Positions 34,956 to 43,078 of a DNA stretch of 64,000 nt are shown piece after piece. The notes beneath the pieces are model-generated. The model was not told where the DNA came from. It saw only the letters and a list, made by a program, of their open reading frames with translations, and did no database searches. The position numbers were made by a program, and so were the translations under genes. This DNA is from Bacillus sp. 03113 (GTDB taxonomy: Bacteria; Bacillota; Bacilli; Bacillales; Cytobacillaceae), in assembly GCF_006546985.1 (NCBI RefSeq), contig NZ_VATK01000009.1, forward strand, positions 62,001 to 126,000. Reading direction: 5' to 3'. Every line of letters begins with the position of its first letter. Position 1 is the stretch's first letter.

Positions 34956-35264
34956 ATGTACGTTAAACGATTATTAAAAAATGGACAAATTTCTATTCCA
35001 AAAAAAGTGCAAAATCAATTAAGCCTAATTGAAGGCGACTATCTCTATATTTACAAAGATCAAGAAAGTATTGTAATAGAAAATAAACATCATAATCAAC
35101 ATTTGAATCAGTGTATATTTCGATGTGGAAGAGTTTCCATTCCGATTGAACTTAGAAGATTGTTAGATATTTCTTATAAAACACCATTAGTAATGGATGC
35201 TTCCTCTATACAAAACAAAATTTTTATTAAAGCCCTCGAACAAAATAAAGTAATTCAAGCTTAG
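34956..35264 (+). CDS. Tandem AbrB-like (swapped-hairpin) protein
   Basis: 102 residues containing two AbrB/SpoVT-type half-domains in one chain: GQISIPKKVQNQLSLIEGD then LYIYKDQESIVIE at residues 10-45, and GRVSIPIELRRLLDIS then LVMDASSIQ at 59-95. Usual AbrB chains have one and dimerise; this one could fold as an internal pseudo-dimer. AbrB domains bind DNA or act as antitoxins, but no toxin gene lies next to it. AAGGAG lies 10 nt before the ATG. It is divergent from csoR and has a hexamer promoter. Confidence 0.78.
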   Translation: MYVKRLLKNGQISIPKKVQNQLSLIEGDYLYIYKDQESIVIENKHHNQHLNQCIFRCGRVSIPIELRRLLDISYKTPLVMDASSIQNKIFIKALEQNKVIQA

Positions 35265-35333
35265 ATTATGAAAAATTACGGAAATAGAAGGATATGCACG
35301 TTCTGTTAAGTGCTTGACTTTTGATGGAAGTGA

Positions 35334-35804
35334 TCATTTAGATAGTTTTACTCTTTTTATAAATCCAGTTACATTCCCAAGGCAACAAGAACCTTGAGGA
35401 TTGTTCATTTCGCATCCACATCGTTGTGCTTTTATATGCATCGAGATGTTCTGTACGATAGTACTTTTCTCTGTTTTTTCACTTTCTTCAGAAACATTTT
35501 TTCTTGTCCAGCCAAAGCAATAACAAATTGGAGTATCATCTTGGTCATTTTTTTGATAAACCGGTACCTTCAAATCACTTTTAGTAAATATCTGTTCCTT
35601 CTCGTTAAAATACACAACGTCACATTCTGAAAAAGCACAAAAATGATATCTTGTTTCTGGTTGCAAAAGTTCTAAAGCTTTGGGAAGAAGTAAACTTTTA
35701 AGTGTGATTATTTTCATCTGCTTCCCTATATTTTTACAAGAAGGGCAAACCACAAGCTTTTCTTTTTCATTTGAAACAGAACAACAATCTATCATTTTCT
35801 GCAA
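35334..35804 (-). CDS. Cys-rich iron-sulfur/zinc metallochaperone (CopZ N-terminal-domain type, no HMA)
   Basis: 156 residues from a TTG with AAGGAG 8 nt upstream. Cys sites are DCC (N-terminus), CPSC, HFCAFSEC, CYCFGW, RCGCEM and SCC. This resembles the 2Fe-2S/Zn domain that precedes the HMA of Archaeoglobus-type CopZ, where it is thought to reduce Cu(II). No HMA part follows here, so a partner such as CopZ may be used. A promoter TTGAAC-16-TATACT lies upstream with AGTATA/TATACT symmetry. Confidence 0.75.
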   Translation of the reverse strand: MQKMIDCCSVSNEKEKLVVCPSCKNIGKQMKIITLKSLLLPKALELLQPETRYHFCAFSECDVVYFNEKEQIFTKSDLKVPVYQKNDQDDTPICYCFGWTRKNVSEESEKTEKSTIVQNISMHIKAQRCGCEMNNPQGSCCLGNVTGFIKRVKLSK

Positions 35805-35894
35805 TAAGATCACTCCTTTATTACAAATATTTATTGGAACATAGTATACTCCTTTCTATACTTTGTTCAAATGAAAGTTTCAAATTTTTGTAGT

Positions 35895-35923
35895 AAAAAA
35901 CCGTGACCTTCCTCAGGTTACGG
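35895..35923 (-). terminator. Terminator after the DUF2933-like gene
   Basis: Arms CCGTGACCT and AGGTTACGG with one wobble and a 5-nt loop, followed on the minus strand by TTTTTTAC. Confidence 0.85.
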
Positions 35924-35932
35924 CTCTCAAAT

Positions 35933-36136
35933 TCATGATTCTTTTTTTACGATTGATGAAAGACTATCTACTTCATTTTTAAGTTTTTTATTTTCCTCTT
36001 GGAGATTAACAACTTTTCTATTCAAATCCCTCGTTATATGGGAATCCTGATGCTTATGGCTGCCTCCATGTCCTTTCATACAAAAAATCATCATCAGTGG
36101 GCAAAGTAAAAATAGTAAATATTGTAGCCATTCCAT
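35933..36136 (-). CDS. DUF2933-like small membrane protein
   Basis: 67 residues from an ATG with AAGGAG 8 nt upstream. A helix MEWLQYLLFLLCPLMMIF carries CP and Met, followed by a His-rich turn (KGHGGSHKHQDSH) and a short coiled coil (VVNLQEENKKLKNEVDSL). Small DUF2933 proteins of this layout occur beside copper genes; the His cluster suggests metal binding. Its promoter is one of the best hexamer copies. Confidence 0.78.
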   Translation of the reverse strand: MEWLQYLLFLLCPLMMIFCMKGHGGSHKHQDSHITRDLNRKVVNLQEENKKLKNEVDSLSSIVKKES

Positions 36137-36162
36137 TAAAATCACTCCTTTAATTTTTCTTT

Positions 36163-36195
36163 ATCATATAAAGTAAAAATGGAGTTTTTATGGAG
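36163..36195 (-). promoter_or_regulatory. Hexamer promoter of the DUF2933-like gene
   Basis: On the minus strand CTCCAT and CTCCAT are spaced 11 bp and the second ends exactly 10 nt before TATGAT. Confidence 0.75.
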
Positions 36196-36241
36196 AAAAT
36201 TTGAACAAACTTTTCCTTTTTTTAAATGCCGATTTCAATTA

Positions 36242-37483
36242 CTACATTGGAATATAGTCTAATGGATTAATAGCATTGGACTTTGATGCATTCCATGAAC
36301 CTTTGTGAAGCTCAAAGTGCAAATGTTGACCAAAGGATTGACCTGTATTACCCATTATTCCAATTTGCTGGCCTTTAGATACAGTGTCACCTGAACCAAC
36401 CTTTCTACTATCCATGTGAGCATAAACTGTTGTGAAGGTTTGCCCACTAATAGAATGGGAGATGTAGATAACATTTCCATAGCTAGATGAGTAATCCGAA
36501 CGTATTACTACTCCGTCAGCCGCTGCTACGATTGGAACGTCAGCACTATTGGCAATGTCTATCCCTGCATGGAATTTATTCCAGCGCTGGCCTAATTTTG
36601 AAGTTAAGCGTCCCTCTGCAGGCTTTGTCCATACTCCACTTGAAACGGCAGGGGTCGATACACTTTCATTCATACTTGAACTTGAGCCTGATTCAGCCTG
36701 ACGTTTCTGTTCTAAATCGACTGCTTTCTGTATAGCCGCTTCTTGAGCTGTAAGTACTGCCTTTTCTTCTTCAAGATTTAATTTTTCTGATTCTATATTT
36801 GCTACTTCGGATTTTAAAGTTTCCATGAGCTTATCTTTTTCTGCTTTTTGAGAATCTAGCTGCATCTTTATCGTTTCTAGATCACTAAGCATTTGTTGAA
36901 GATTTGTTAATTCCTTTTCAACTTCTACCTGCTTTGTTTCTAATAGATTCTTATCCTCCAAATGCTGGCGAATCAGATCCTTGTCGGCTTCTATAATCGT
37001 CGCAACGGCTCCAACCCGGTCAACAAAGTCTCCAAAACTTTGTGAACCTAATAGTACATCAAGGTAATTTACCGAACCACCTGTTTCCTGGAAAGCACGA
37101 GCACGTTCTTTTAACATCTCATCACGCTTTTGAATACGTTCTTGCAAAACAGCAATTTCGGTATTTAATTTTTCAATTTCTTTTTGCGTTTCCGTAATTT
37201 CAGTATTTTTATTGCGGATTTTCTCATTTGTATCACTAATGGTCATATCAAGCCGTTTAATTTCTGAATTTACTTTTTCCTGTTCAGTCTTCAATCTATT
37301 AATCTCTTGTTCCGCTTGACTAATTCCAGACTCTACTCCTGAACGATTTTGTTGAATCTCGTCTTTTTTACTTTGCAAATCCTGCAAATTTGCTGCTGAA
37401 ACTGTGTGATTATTTATACCTGTAAAAAAGCTCCCTATTCCAACCACTGCAGTAAAAGAGAGCGTTAACAACGACTTCTTCAT
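36242..37483 (-). CDS. Secreted M23 peptidase with CwlO/PcsB-like coiled coil
   Basis: 413 residues: a signal peptide ending near VSA, a long coiled coil (about residues 33-265) with the PcsB-like mid segment (YLDVLLGSQSFGDFVDR), a Ser-rich linker and a LytM/M23 domain with the zinc and active residues in HAGIDIA and HLHFELH. It is an EnvC/CwlO-like wall hydrolase or activator. It stands in the metal island but no hexamer promoter was found before it. Confidence 0.9.
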   Translation of the reverse strand: MKKSLLTLSFTAVVGIGSFFTGINNHTVSAANLQDLQSKKDEIQQNRSGVESGISQAEQEINRLKTEQEKVNSEIKRLDMTISDTNEKIRNKNTEITETQKEIEKLNTEIAVLQERIQKRDEMLKERARAFQETGGSVNYLDVLLGSQSFGDFVDRVGAVATIIEADKDLIRQHLEDKNLLETKQVEVEKELTNLQQMLSDLETIKMQLDSQKAEKDKLMETLKSEVANIESEKLNLEEEKAVLTAQEAAIQKAVDLEQKRQAESGSSSSMNESVSTPAVSSGVWTKPAEGRLTSKLGQRWNKFHAGIDIANSADVPIVAAADGVVIRSDYSSSYGNVIYISHSISGQTFTTVYAHMDSRKVGSGDTVSKGQQIGIMGNTGQSFGQHLHFELHKGSWNASKSNAINPLDYIPM

Positions 37484-37784
37484 TTCATATTTCCTTTCTA
37501 TTATGTACTACACGAGCAATAATTTATGTTTTTTTTGAATTTACTTTTCTTCTTTACAATCTATCAATATGATCATTTTATATGCCAAATTTCAACAAAT
37601 TTTATAATCAGCCCGGTGTTAAAAAAATTATAGCATGGGATTTTGTCGAAAAAGTACGAAAAAAATAATACAGTTTTATTTCAACTTTTCTTTTTTGTCA
37701 TCATAATTTAATATTTTTTGAGATTTCCTACCTTCTATCAAAGAAAAGCGATTTTTAACGTTGATGTTCACATTTTCTACAAAT
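37484..37784. other. Divergent intergenic region
   Basis: About 300 bp of very AT-rich DNA between the divergent M23 peptidase and multicopper oxidase genes. The right end holds the oxidase hexamer promoter. No other feature could be defined. Confidence 0.5.
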
Positions 37785-37817
37785 CTTCATAATTTCTGCA
37801 AAATTATCAATTAAGAT
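37785..37817 (+). promoter_or_regulatory. Hexamer promoter of the multicopper oxidase gene
   Basis: CTTCAT (37785) and CTGCAA (37796) are spaced 11 bp and CTGCAA ends 10 nt before TAAGAT. The stretch around CTTCAT also matches the promoter of the Met-rich peptide gene (ATCTTCATAA in both). Confidence 0.7.
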
Positions 37818-37849
37818 TAAAGCAGAAAAAATATCTGGGAGGTTTTTTA

Positions 37850-39457
37850 ATGAAGCTTAAGGTAACTGCATTATTGCTATTATTGATTCTCATATTGGCT
37901 GCATGCTCTTCAAATCAGAATGGAGATATGAAAGAGATGGATCATGAAAATATGAAACACAACAAAACAGAAGAGAAGAAGGAAGTAACCAAAGTCGACG
38001 GATTACAAACGACGAGCACCGAAACGTTGACAGGGAATGAATTTACCCTTGTAGCAAAAGAAGCGGCTCACCAATTAAACGATAAAGTTACTGTAGATGC
38101 TTGGACATTTAATGGCTCTGTCCCTGGATCACAAATCCGCGTAAAAGAAGGAGAAAAGGTTAAAATTCATTTAAAAAATGAACTCCCTGATCCTGTTTCA
38201 ATTCATTGGCATGGGATACCTGTTCCAAATGAAATGGATGGAATACCAGGTGTTACACAAAATGCTGTACAGCCAGGTCAAAATTTCACATATGAATTTA
38301 CTGTATCTGAACCTGGCACCTATATGTACCATACTCATCAAGATGGGGTAAACCAAATCGACAAGGGACTCTATGGTTCTTTTGTAGTTGAACCAAAAGA
38401 AATTACATATGATCGTGATTATACTCTTATGTTAGATGAGTGGATGAGCAACCCTGTAGAGTCTGATTCGTCCATGAATGGGATGGATCATAGCAGCATG
38501 AGCGGAATGGATCATGGCAACATGGATGAGAATAAAAATGAAAGTTCAGATAAAAATAGTGATAATAGCGGTATGAACATGGGACACAGTATGGACAATT
38601 ATGATATTTTCACGATAAATGGTAAAAGCGGAGATGCTATTAAGCCTTTAACAGTAAAAGAAGGAGAAACTGTTCGAATTCGCTTAGCGAATATAGGTTT
38701 TTTATCTCACAAGATACACCTGCACGGTCATAGCTTTAAAGTAGTAGCGATAGACGGACAGGAATTGAATGAACCTAAGGAAATAAAAGATCAGTTACTT
38801 TCAATTGCTCCAGGCGAACGTTATGATATTGAGTTTACTGCAAATAATCCTGGGCAATGGTATCTTGAGTGCCATGGAGATATGAAAGGTACAGACGGTA
38901 TGAAAGCAATGATTCAATATGAAGGAAATGCTAATTCTAAAGATCAGTCTAATCAAAGTGAAAACCTTCCTTTATTTAGTTACACGAATTATGGCGGTAC
39001 GAAAAATGGAGAATTTACATTAGAACAGAGGTATGACGTAGAGTACACAATGGATCTTAATACAGCGATGGATGGAAATAAAATGGTCTATACCATCAAT
39101 GATAAGACCTTCCCAAAAACCGATAATCTGAATGTAAAAGAAGGGGATTTAGTAAAAGTAAAATTGGTTAATAACTCGCCAATGGATGATCACCCGATGC
39201 ATTTACACGGGCACTTCTTCCAAGTATTAAGCAAAAATGGCCAGCCGATTGAGGGTTCACCGATTGTGAAAGATACCATTAATTTAAAGCCAGGGGATGA
39301 ATATGTTGTCGCTTTTAAAGCGGATAATCCTGGAGATTGGATGTTCCACTGTCATGATTTACATCATGCATCAGCTGGAATGATGAATATGGTTAAATAC
39401 GAAGGCTTCCAACCAAACTTTACACCAGATGCAAAAGCAAACAATAAACCAGAGTAA
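37850..39457 (+). CDS. Multicopper oxidase lipoprotein
   Basis: 535 residues with lipobox ILAACSS, so anchored outside. Copper motifs are H119-W-H and H161-T-H in domain 1 and HPMHLHGH (448-455) and HCHDLHHASAGM (500-511) in domain 3. Domain 2 has a look-alike site (HKIHLHGH 287-294, C341, M351) but Lys where the type-1 His should be. A Met/His-rich insert (about residues 205-250) may feed Cu(I). CueO/CopA-type enzymes oxidise Cu(I). GGGAGG precedes the ATG; a hexamer promoter drives it. Confidence 0.92.
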   Translation: MKLKVTALLLLLILILAACSSNQNGDMKEMDHENMKHNKTEEKKEVTKVDGLQTTSTETLTGNEFTLVAKEAAHQLNDKVTVDAWTFNGSVPGSQIRVKEGEKVKIHLKNELPDPVSIHWHGIPVPNEMDGIPGVTQNAVQPGQNFTYEFTVSEPGTYMYHTHQDGVNQIDKGLYGSFVVEPKEITYDRDYTLMLDEWMSNPVESDSSMNGMDHSSMSGMDHGNMDENKNESSDKNSDNSGMNMGHSMDNYDIFTINGKSGDAIKPLTVKEGETVRIRLANIGFLSHKIHLHGHSFKVVAIDGQELNEPKEIKDQLLSIAPGERYDIEFTANNPGQWYLECHGDMKGTDGMKAMIQYEGNANSKDQSNQSENLPLFSYTNYGGTKNGEFTLEQRYDVEYTMDLNTAMDGNKMVYTINDKTFPKTDNLNVKEGDLVKVKLVNNSPMDDHPMHLHGHFFQVLSKNGQPIEGSPIVKDTINLKPGDEYVVAFKADNPGDWMFHCHDLHHASAGMMNMVKYEGFQPNFTPDAKANNKPE

Positions 39458-39486
39458 CCATTTATCTATTAATAAAGTGGAACTTT

Positions 39487-39519
39487 AAACAGTGGGGAGG
39501 CGTTATTCCCCTACTGTTT
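39487..39519 (+). terminator. Terminator after the multicopper oxidase gene
   Basis: Arms AAACAGTGGGGA and TCCCCTACTGTTT with one bulge and a short loop. Confidence 0.75.
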
Positions 39520-39647
39520 GTTAGTTAAACGTATCAAGTCCAGTAAATTGAAAATTTTATTTAATTTTTATAAAATTCTATTTGAATGTTTATTAATTTT
39601 GTTGTATAAATATTAATATGAACATTTGATTTAGAAGGTGACCAATA

Positions 39648-40061
39648 ATGAATTACTTAGTAACAGTTAAGCTTCCTACATTCGAGCAGTTTACTAGCCT
39701 ACATGAAGCAAGCGGACTCATTAAAAATAAAAAGGGAAGCTATTCAAAAGAACAGCTCTTTCAAGCAGCTAATAATAGTTGGTACCATATTTCAATTTTT
39801 GATGGGGATCAACTTATTGCATTTGGTCGCATGATTTCCGATGGTGTGTACCAAGCTTTAATTTGTGATGTAATGGTCGATCCTAGCTATCAGAAAAAAG
39901 GTTTAGGGAAACAGATTATTGAAGAACTTGTATCCAAATGCAGAGAAAGTGGCATTCAATCCATTCAGCTGTTTTCAGCAAAAGGTAAACAGCATTTCTA
40001 TAAAAAATTAGGATTTGCAGAAAGAGAACAAGACGCACCAGGCATGTCACTCATCATATGA
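39648..40061 (+). CDS. GNAT family N-acetyltransferase
   Basis: 137 residues with the GNAT acetyl-CoA signature VMVDPSYQKKGLGKQIIEEL and the C-terminal KGKQHFYKKLGFAERE. Transfers an acetyl group to an unknown amine. GAAGGTG precedes the ATG and a strong terminator follows, so it is a single-gene unit. Confidence 0.88.
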   Translation: MNYLVTVKLPTFEQFTSLHEASGLIKNKKGSYSKEQLFQAANNSWYHISIFDGDQLIAFGRMISDGVYQALICDVMVDPSYQKKGLGKQIIEELVSKCRESGIQSIQLFSAKGKQHFYKKLGFAEREQDAPGMSLII

Positions 40062-40101
40062 AAAGCCGATTTTCCGGATGATAAGGAAAAATCGGCTTTT
40101 T
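40061..40101 (+). terminator. Terminator after the GNAT gene
   Basis: Arms AAAAGCCGATTTTCC and GGAAAAATCGGCTTTT, followed by a T-run. Confidence 0.9.
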
Positions 40102-40293
40102 GTTTTCGCCTATTTTATTCTTGCTTAACCTTTAACTATACATCCTCCAGATAATCCTCCATTATTATTGTTCCTATATTTTGATATAGTTGACTTACTC
40201 CTCTTATTTTTCAAATACGCAGAAAAGTTAACATATTCTAGTTACATTTTGAATATTAATAAAGCGGCATGAGATATTGAGAGGGGTGGAAAC

Positions 40294-41085
40294 TTGGCTA
40301 ATTTATTTGTAGCACGTTCCTTAGATGAAATCCGTTTTTGGGCGAGAATTATGAAGGAACATGCCTTATTTTTAAGTCTTGGATTTCATTATGATGATAC
40401 ACAACTTATTCAAGAAGCAAAGCAATTTATTCCTGTATTTGAAAGGATTGAAGAGCAGCTAAGTAATTTCTCTATAAACTCAGACCCACAGCAAATTGTT
40501 CAATTTAATAACCAAGTATACCAAGCAGCCGTTTCGATTTATGCCTATAAAAGAAAAGTACTTGGTCTCACTTTGCAATGTAAAGTGAGATCTAATAACT
40601 ATGCGTTATTAATCGACCATACTAGCCGTGAGGCAGCGTATTTTGCAAAACGCTTAAAAGAGTTAAATGAAGGCAAGCTAAAACCATTACCTGAAGCAAT
40701 TATAAAAGAGAATGTATTCTTTCTAAGAATTATGGCAGACCATTCAAAATTCATTGGCCATCTTTTAGATCCTTCTGAAAGAAAATTAGTTGAACAAGCG
40801 CGAGAATTCAGCCATGACTTTGACCAGCTCCTTTTTCAAGCGATTGATTTAGACTCCATGCGTCCACAATCTCAAACTAAACCAATTTTAGATCAATTTC
40901 TTGATCAAAACCGCGTTTCAGTTGTGGCTTTACGGGACTTTAAGAAAACAGCAACAGAGTTAATTGAGGCCTGTAGGATAAAGAGCAATATTCATCCTCT
41001 ACTTGCAGATCATGTATTCCGTGAAGCTGAAAGATTTCTTCAAATTATAGATATGTTTGAAGAAAGTCTTACTTCAAAAAGTTAA
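40294..41085 (+). CDS. DUF2935 protein
   Basis: 263 residues, all-alpha, with two repeats of a hemerythrin-like pattern (FWARIMKEHALFLSLGF at residues 15-31 and NVFFLRIMADHSKFIGHLL near 147-165), matching DUF2935. Conserved Glu/His in both halves suggest a metal-binding four-helix bundle. The start is a TTG with GAGGGGTGG upstream. The function is unknown. Confidence 0.83.
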   Translation: MANLFVARSLDEIRFWARIMKEHALFLSLGFHYDDTQLIQEAKQFIPVFERIEEQLSNFSINSDPQQIVQFNNQVYQAAVSIYAYKRKVLGLTLQCKVRSNNYALLIDHTSREAAYFAKRLKELNEGKLKPLPEAIIKENVFFLRIMADHSKFIGHLLDPSERKLVEQAREFSHDFDQLLFQAIDLDSMRPQSQTKPILDQFLDQNRVSVVALRDFKKTATELIEACRIKSNIHPLLADHVFREAERFLQIIDMFEESLTSKS

Positions 41086-41113
41086 GGAAAGCTTTTTGTC
41101 CTTAGCTTTTTTT
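41081..41113 (+). terminator. Terminator after the DUF2935 gene
   Basis: Eight-pair stem (GTTAAGGA with TCCTTAGC, one G-U) and a following run of seven T. Confidence 0.75.
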
Positions 41114-41230
41114 ACTTTTGCCTTTATGTAACTGTAATTGAAAATTGAATGTTTCCATAACTTGATGTAAAGAATACAATTTCCATCAACTCTCTGATCA
41201 TTGACTCCCTTTAAAATTAAACTCTATTAC

Positions 41231-42559
41231 TCAATCTAACTTTCTAACCAATTGCTTGTTTTTACGATACCACGAAAAAAGCCCTGCTCGTAATGCATTA
41301 TCCATGGCAATTGATATCCAAACAGCAGGCAATCCAAATCCTAATTTCCATGCAAACAAATAGACGCCTATTGTTCGCACTCCCCATATTCCGATCATCG
41401 TAACGATCATAGGAAAAGTACTATTTCCTCCAGCTTGTATAACTGATGTATCAATTAAAACAGAAGCTAAGAAAGGTTGTGAAATCATATCAATGATCAA
41501 AATAATCATTAATAAATGAATTACTGATCCATTGGTTGTAAACAATTTCCCAATCCACGGACTTGTTGCAGCTAATATGCCTGTGATTAGAGTCATTGAT
41601 GTAGCTGTTTGTATATAACTCCATTTACGATATTCTTTAATATCCGATAGATTTTTTTCTCCAATAGCTTGCCCAATACAAGTTGTTGCAGCTATTGCAA
41701 ATCCACCGCCAATTGTATATGCGAAAACCGTTAATGTACCTGCAATATTATGGGTAGCATATACTTCTACTCCCATACGAACAATCAAACCAAAATATAC
41801 AACCTGACCTAATCGCATAGATAATCTTTCTAATGTAGCAGGAACTGCAAATTTAACCATGCTTTTCAATAAATGTCCATGTAATTTTAAATCACTTACC
41901 TTTAGAGCAATAGAAGGAATTCGTTGAGATTTGACCAAAAGACGAACAAAACCATAAATTCTTGCTATTATCATTGCAATAGCTGCCCCAGTTAACCCAA
42001 GACCACTAAATGAGCCTATCCCAAATATGAAAAAATAATCAAGGATTATATGTACAACATTCATTTCAATTCCGATCCATAAAGGAGTTTTTGTATCCCC
42101 GATCGCCCGAAAAGAGGCAGATTGAGCAGTAAATAAAGCTACGAAAGGAGTTAGTCCTAGTACAATTTGAAAATATGTTAAGGCGGTTTCTTTTAATTCT
42201 TTATTTGCACCTACCATGTCTAATAAAGGTTCAGCGAATAGAACTGAAACAATTGAAAAGAGAACTCCAATTATGACAGCTAATAAAAAACCATGAAAAA
42301 CAACAGACTTCGTTCGTTCAAATTCTCTTGCTCCAAATGCTCTCGATAAAAAAACGGAGAGAGCGGCAGATACAGCTGTAAAAACTCCAATGTATGTCAT
42401 ACTATATAGATTCGTTACACCTACTGCATTTATTGCTAGTAAACCTAATTTCGCAATAAAAAAAGCATCTACGACTCCAAGTAGACTTTGCAAATAAGAT
42501 TCTCCAATAGCTGGTAACGCAATATTAAATACTCTTTTAGCGTGGTTAGGAATTTTCAA
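41231..42559 (-). CDS. MATE family efflux transporter
   Basis: 442 residues with about 12 helices in two halves, an N-terminal ALPAIGESYLQSLLGVVDAFFIAKLG typical of NorM/DinF-like MATE proteins and a second VPATLERLSMRLGQVVYFGL repeat. It exports cationic compounds using Na+ or H+. It follows a CsoR-family regulator gene by 24 bp, so it is probably derepressed by that regulator's ligand. Confidence 0.9.
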   Translation of the reverse strand: MKIPNHAKRVFNIALPAIGESYLQSLLGVVDAFFIAKLGLLAINAVGVTNLYSMTYIGVFTAVSAALSVFLSRAFGAREFERTKSVVFHGFLLAVIIGVLFSIVSVLFAEPLLDMVGANKELKETALTYFQIVLGLTPFVALFTAQSASFRAIGDTKTPLWIGIEMNVVHIILDYFFIFGIGSFSGLGLTGAAIAMIIARIYGFVRLLVKSQRIPSIALKVSDLKLHGHLLKSMVKFAVPATLERLSMRLGQVVYFGLIVRMGVEVYATHNIAGTLTVFAYTIGGGFAIAATTCIGQAIGEKNLSDIKEYRKWSYIQTATSMTLITGILAATSPWIGKLFTTNGSVIHLLMIILIIDMISQPFLASVLIDTSVIQAGGNSTFPMIVTMIGIWGVRTIGVYLFAWKLGFGLPAVWISIAMDNALRAGLFSWYRKNKQLVRKLD

Positions 42560-42583
42560 TTTACATTCTCCACCTCTATGAAA

Positions 42584-42853
42584 TTATCGAATAAATTTAT
42601 CTATTGCTTCATTTAACTTTTTGACTACTGATTCATCTCCTTCTTTCACTGCCTCAACAACACATCCTTCCAAATGATCCTTTAAAATCAATTTTCCGCA
42701 GCTATCAAGTGCTGAACGAATAGCCGCAATCTGAATTAATAAGTCTCCACAATCTCTACCCTCAGCAGCCATGTTCTTAACGGATCTTGTATGCCCTTCA
42801 ATTTTGGCTAACCTATTTACAATTTGTTTTCGATATTTGTGGTGGTCTGTCAT
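42584..42853 (-). CDS. CsoR/RcnR-family metal or sulfur-responsive repressor
   Basis: An 89-residue protein with the family helix IVNRLAKIEGHTRSVKNM and a Cys-His-Cys set (GRDCGD, KDHLEGCV). The His-Leu-Glu-Gly-Cys pairing resembles CsoR, but CstR and FrmR types share two Cys, so the ligand (Cu, persulfide or formaldehyde) is open. A G/C-tract operator sits just upstream. It is not the same gene as the csoR at 34.5 kb. Confidence 0.88.
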   Translation of the reverse strand: MTDHHKYRKQIVNRLAKIEGHTRSVKNMAAEGRDCGDLLIQIAAIRSALDSCGKLILKDHLEGCVVEAVKEGDESVVKKLNEAIDKFIR

Positions 42854-42874
42854 TTATATCACCTCAAGAACACG

Positions 42875-42895
42875 ATAACCCCCCGGGGGGGTTAT
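42875..42895 (-). promoter_or_regulatory. CsoR-family operator with G/C tracts
   Basis: Symmetric site with arms ATAACCCCCC and GGGGGG-GTTAT, about 22 bp before the repressor start. G/C-tract centres flanked by AT ends are usual for CsoR-family operators. Confidence 0.8.
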
Positions 42896-42973
42896 GTCAA
42901 TTAATACATGATTCAAATGATTCTTTTTATAAATAACAAAACAGAGAAGAAAAGAATGGCTAATACGAGTTTA

Positions 42974-43025
42974 AAAAAACTGACTCAAAAAAGTCGTTAT
43001 TCAACGATCTTTTGAGTCAGTTTTT
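42974..43025 (-). terminator. Terminator after the aldo/keto reductase gene
   Basis: Arms AAAAACTGACTCAAAA and TTTTGAGTCAGTTTTT around a 19-nt loop, with a T-run on both sides. Confidence 0.85.
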
Positions 43026-43078
43026 CTTTCTTATATAAATACCTATCAAATATAAATCACATTATTCAGATAATTAAT

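Noticed and set aside
37484-37560. Hexamer promoter for the M23 peptidase gene
   Set aside because: No pair of CTnCAn-like hexamers with the 11-bp step and 10-nt gap was found on the minus strand before this gene.
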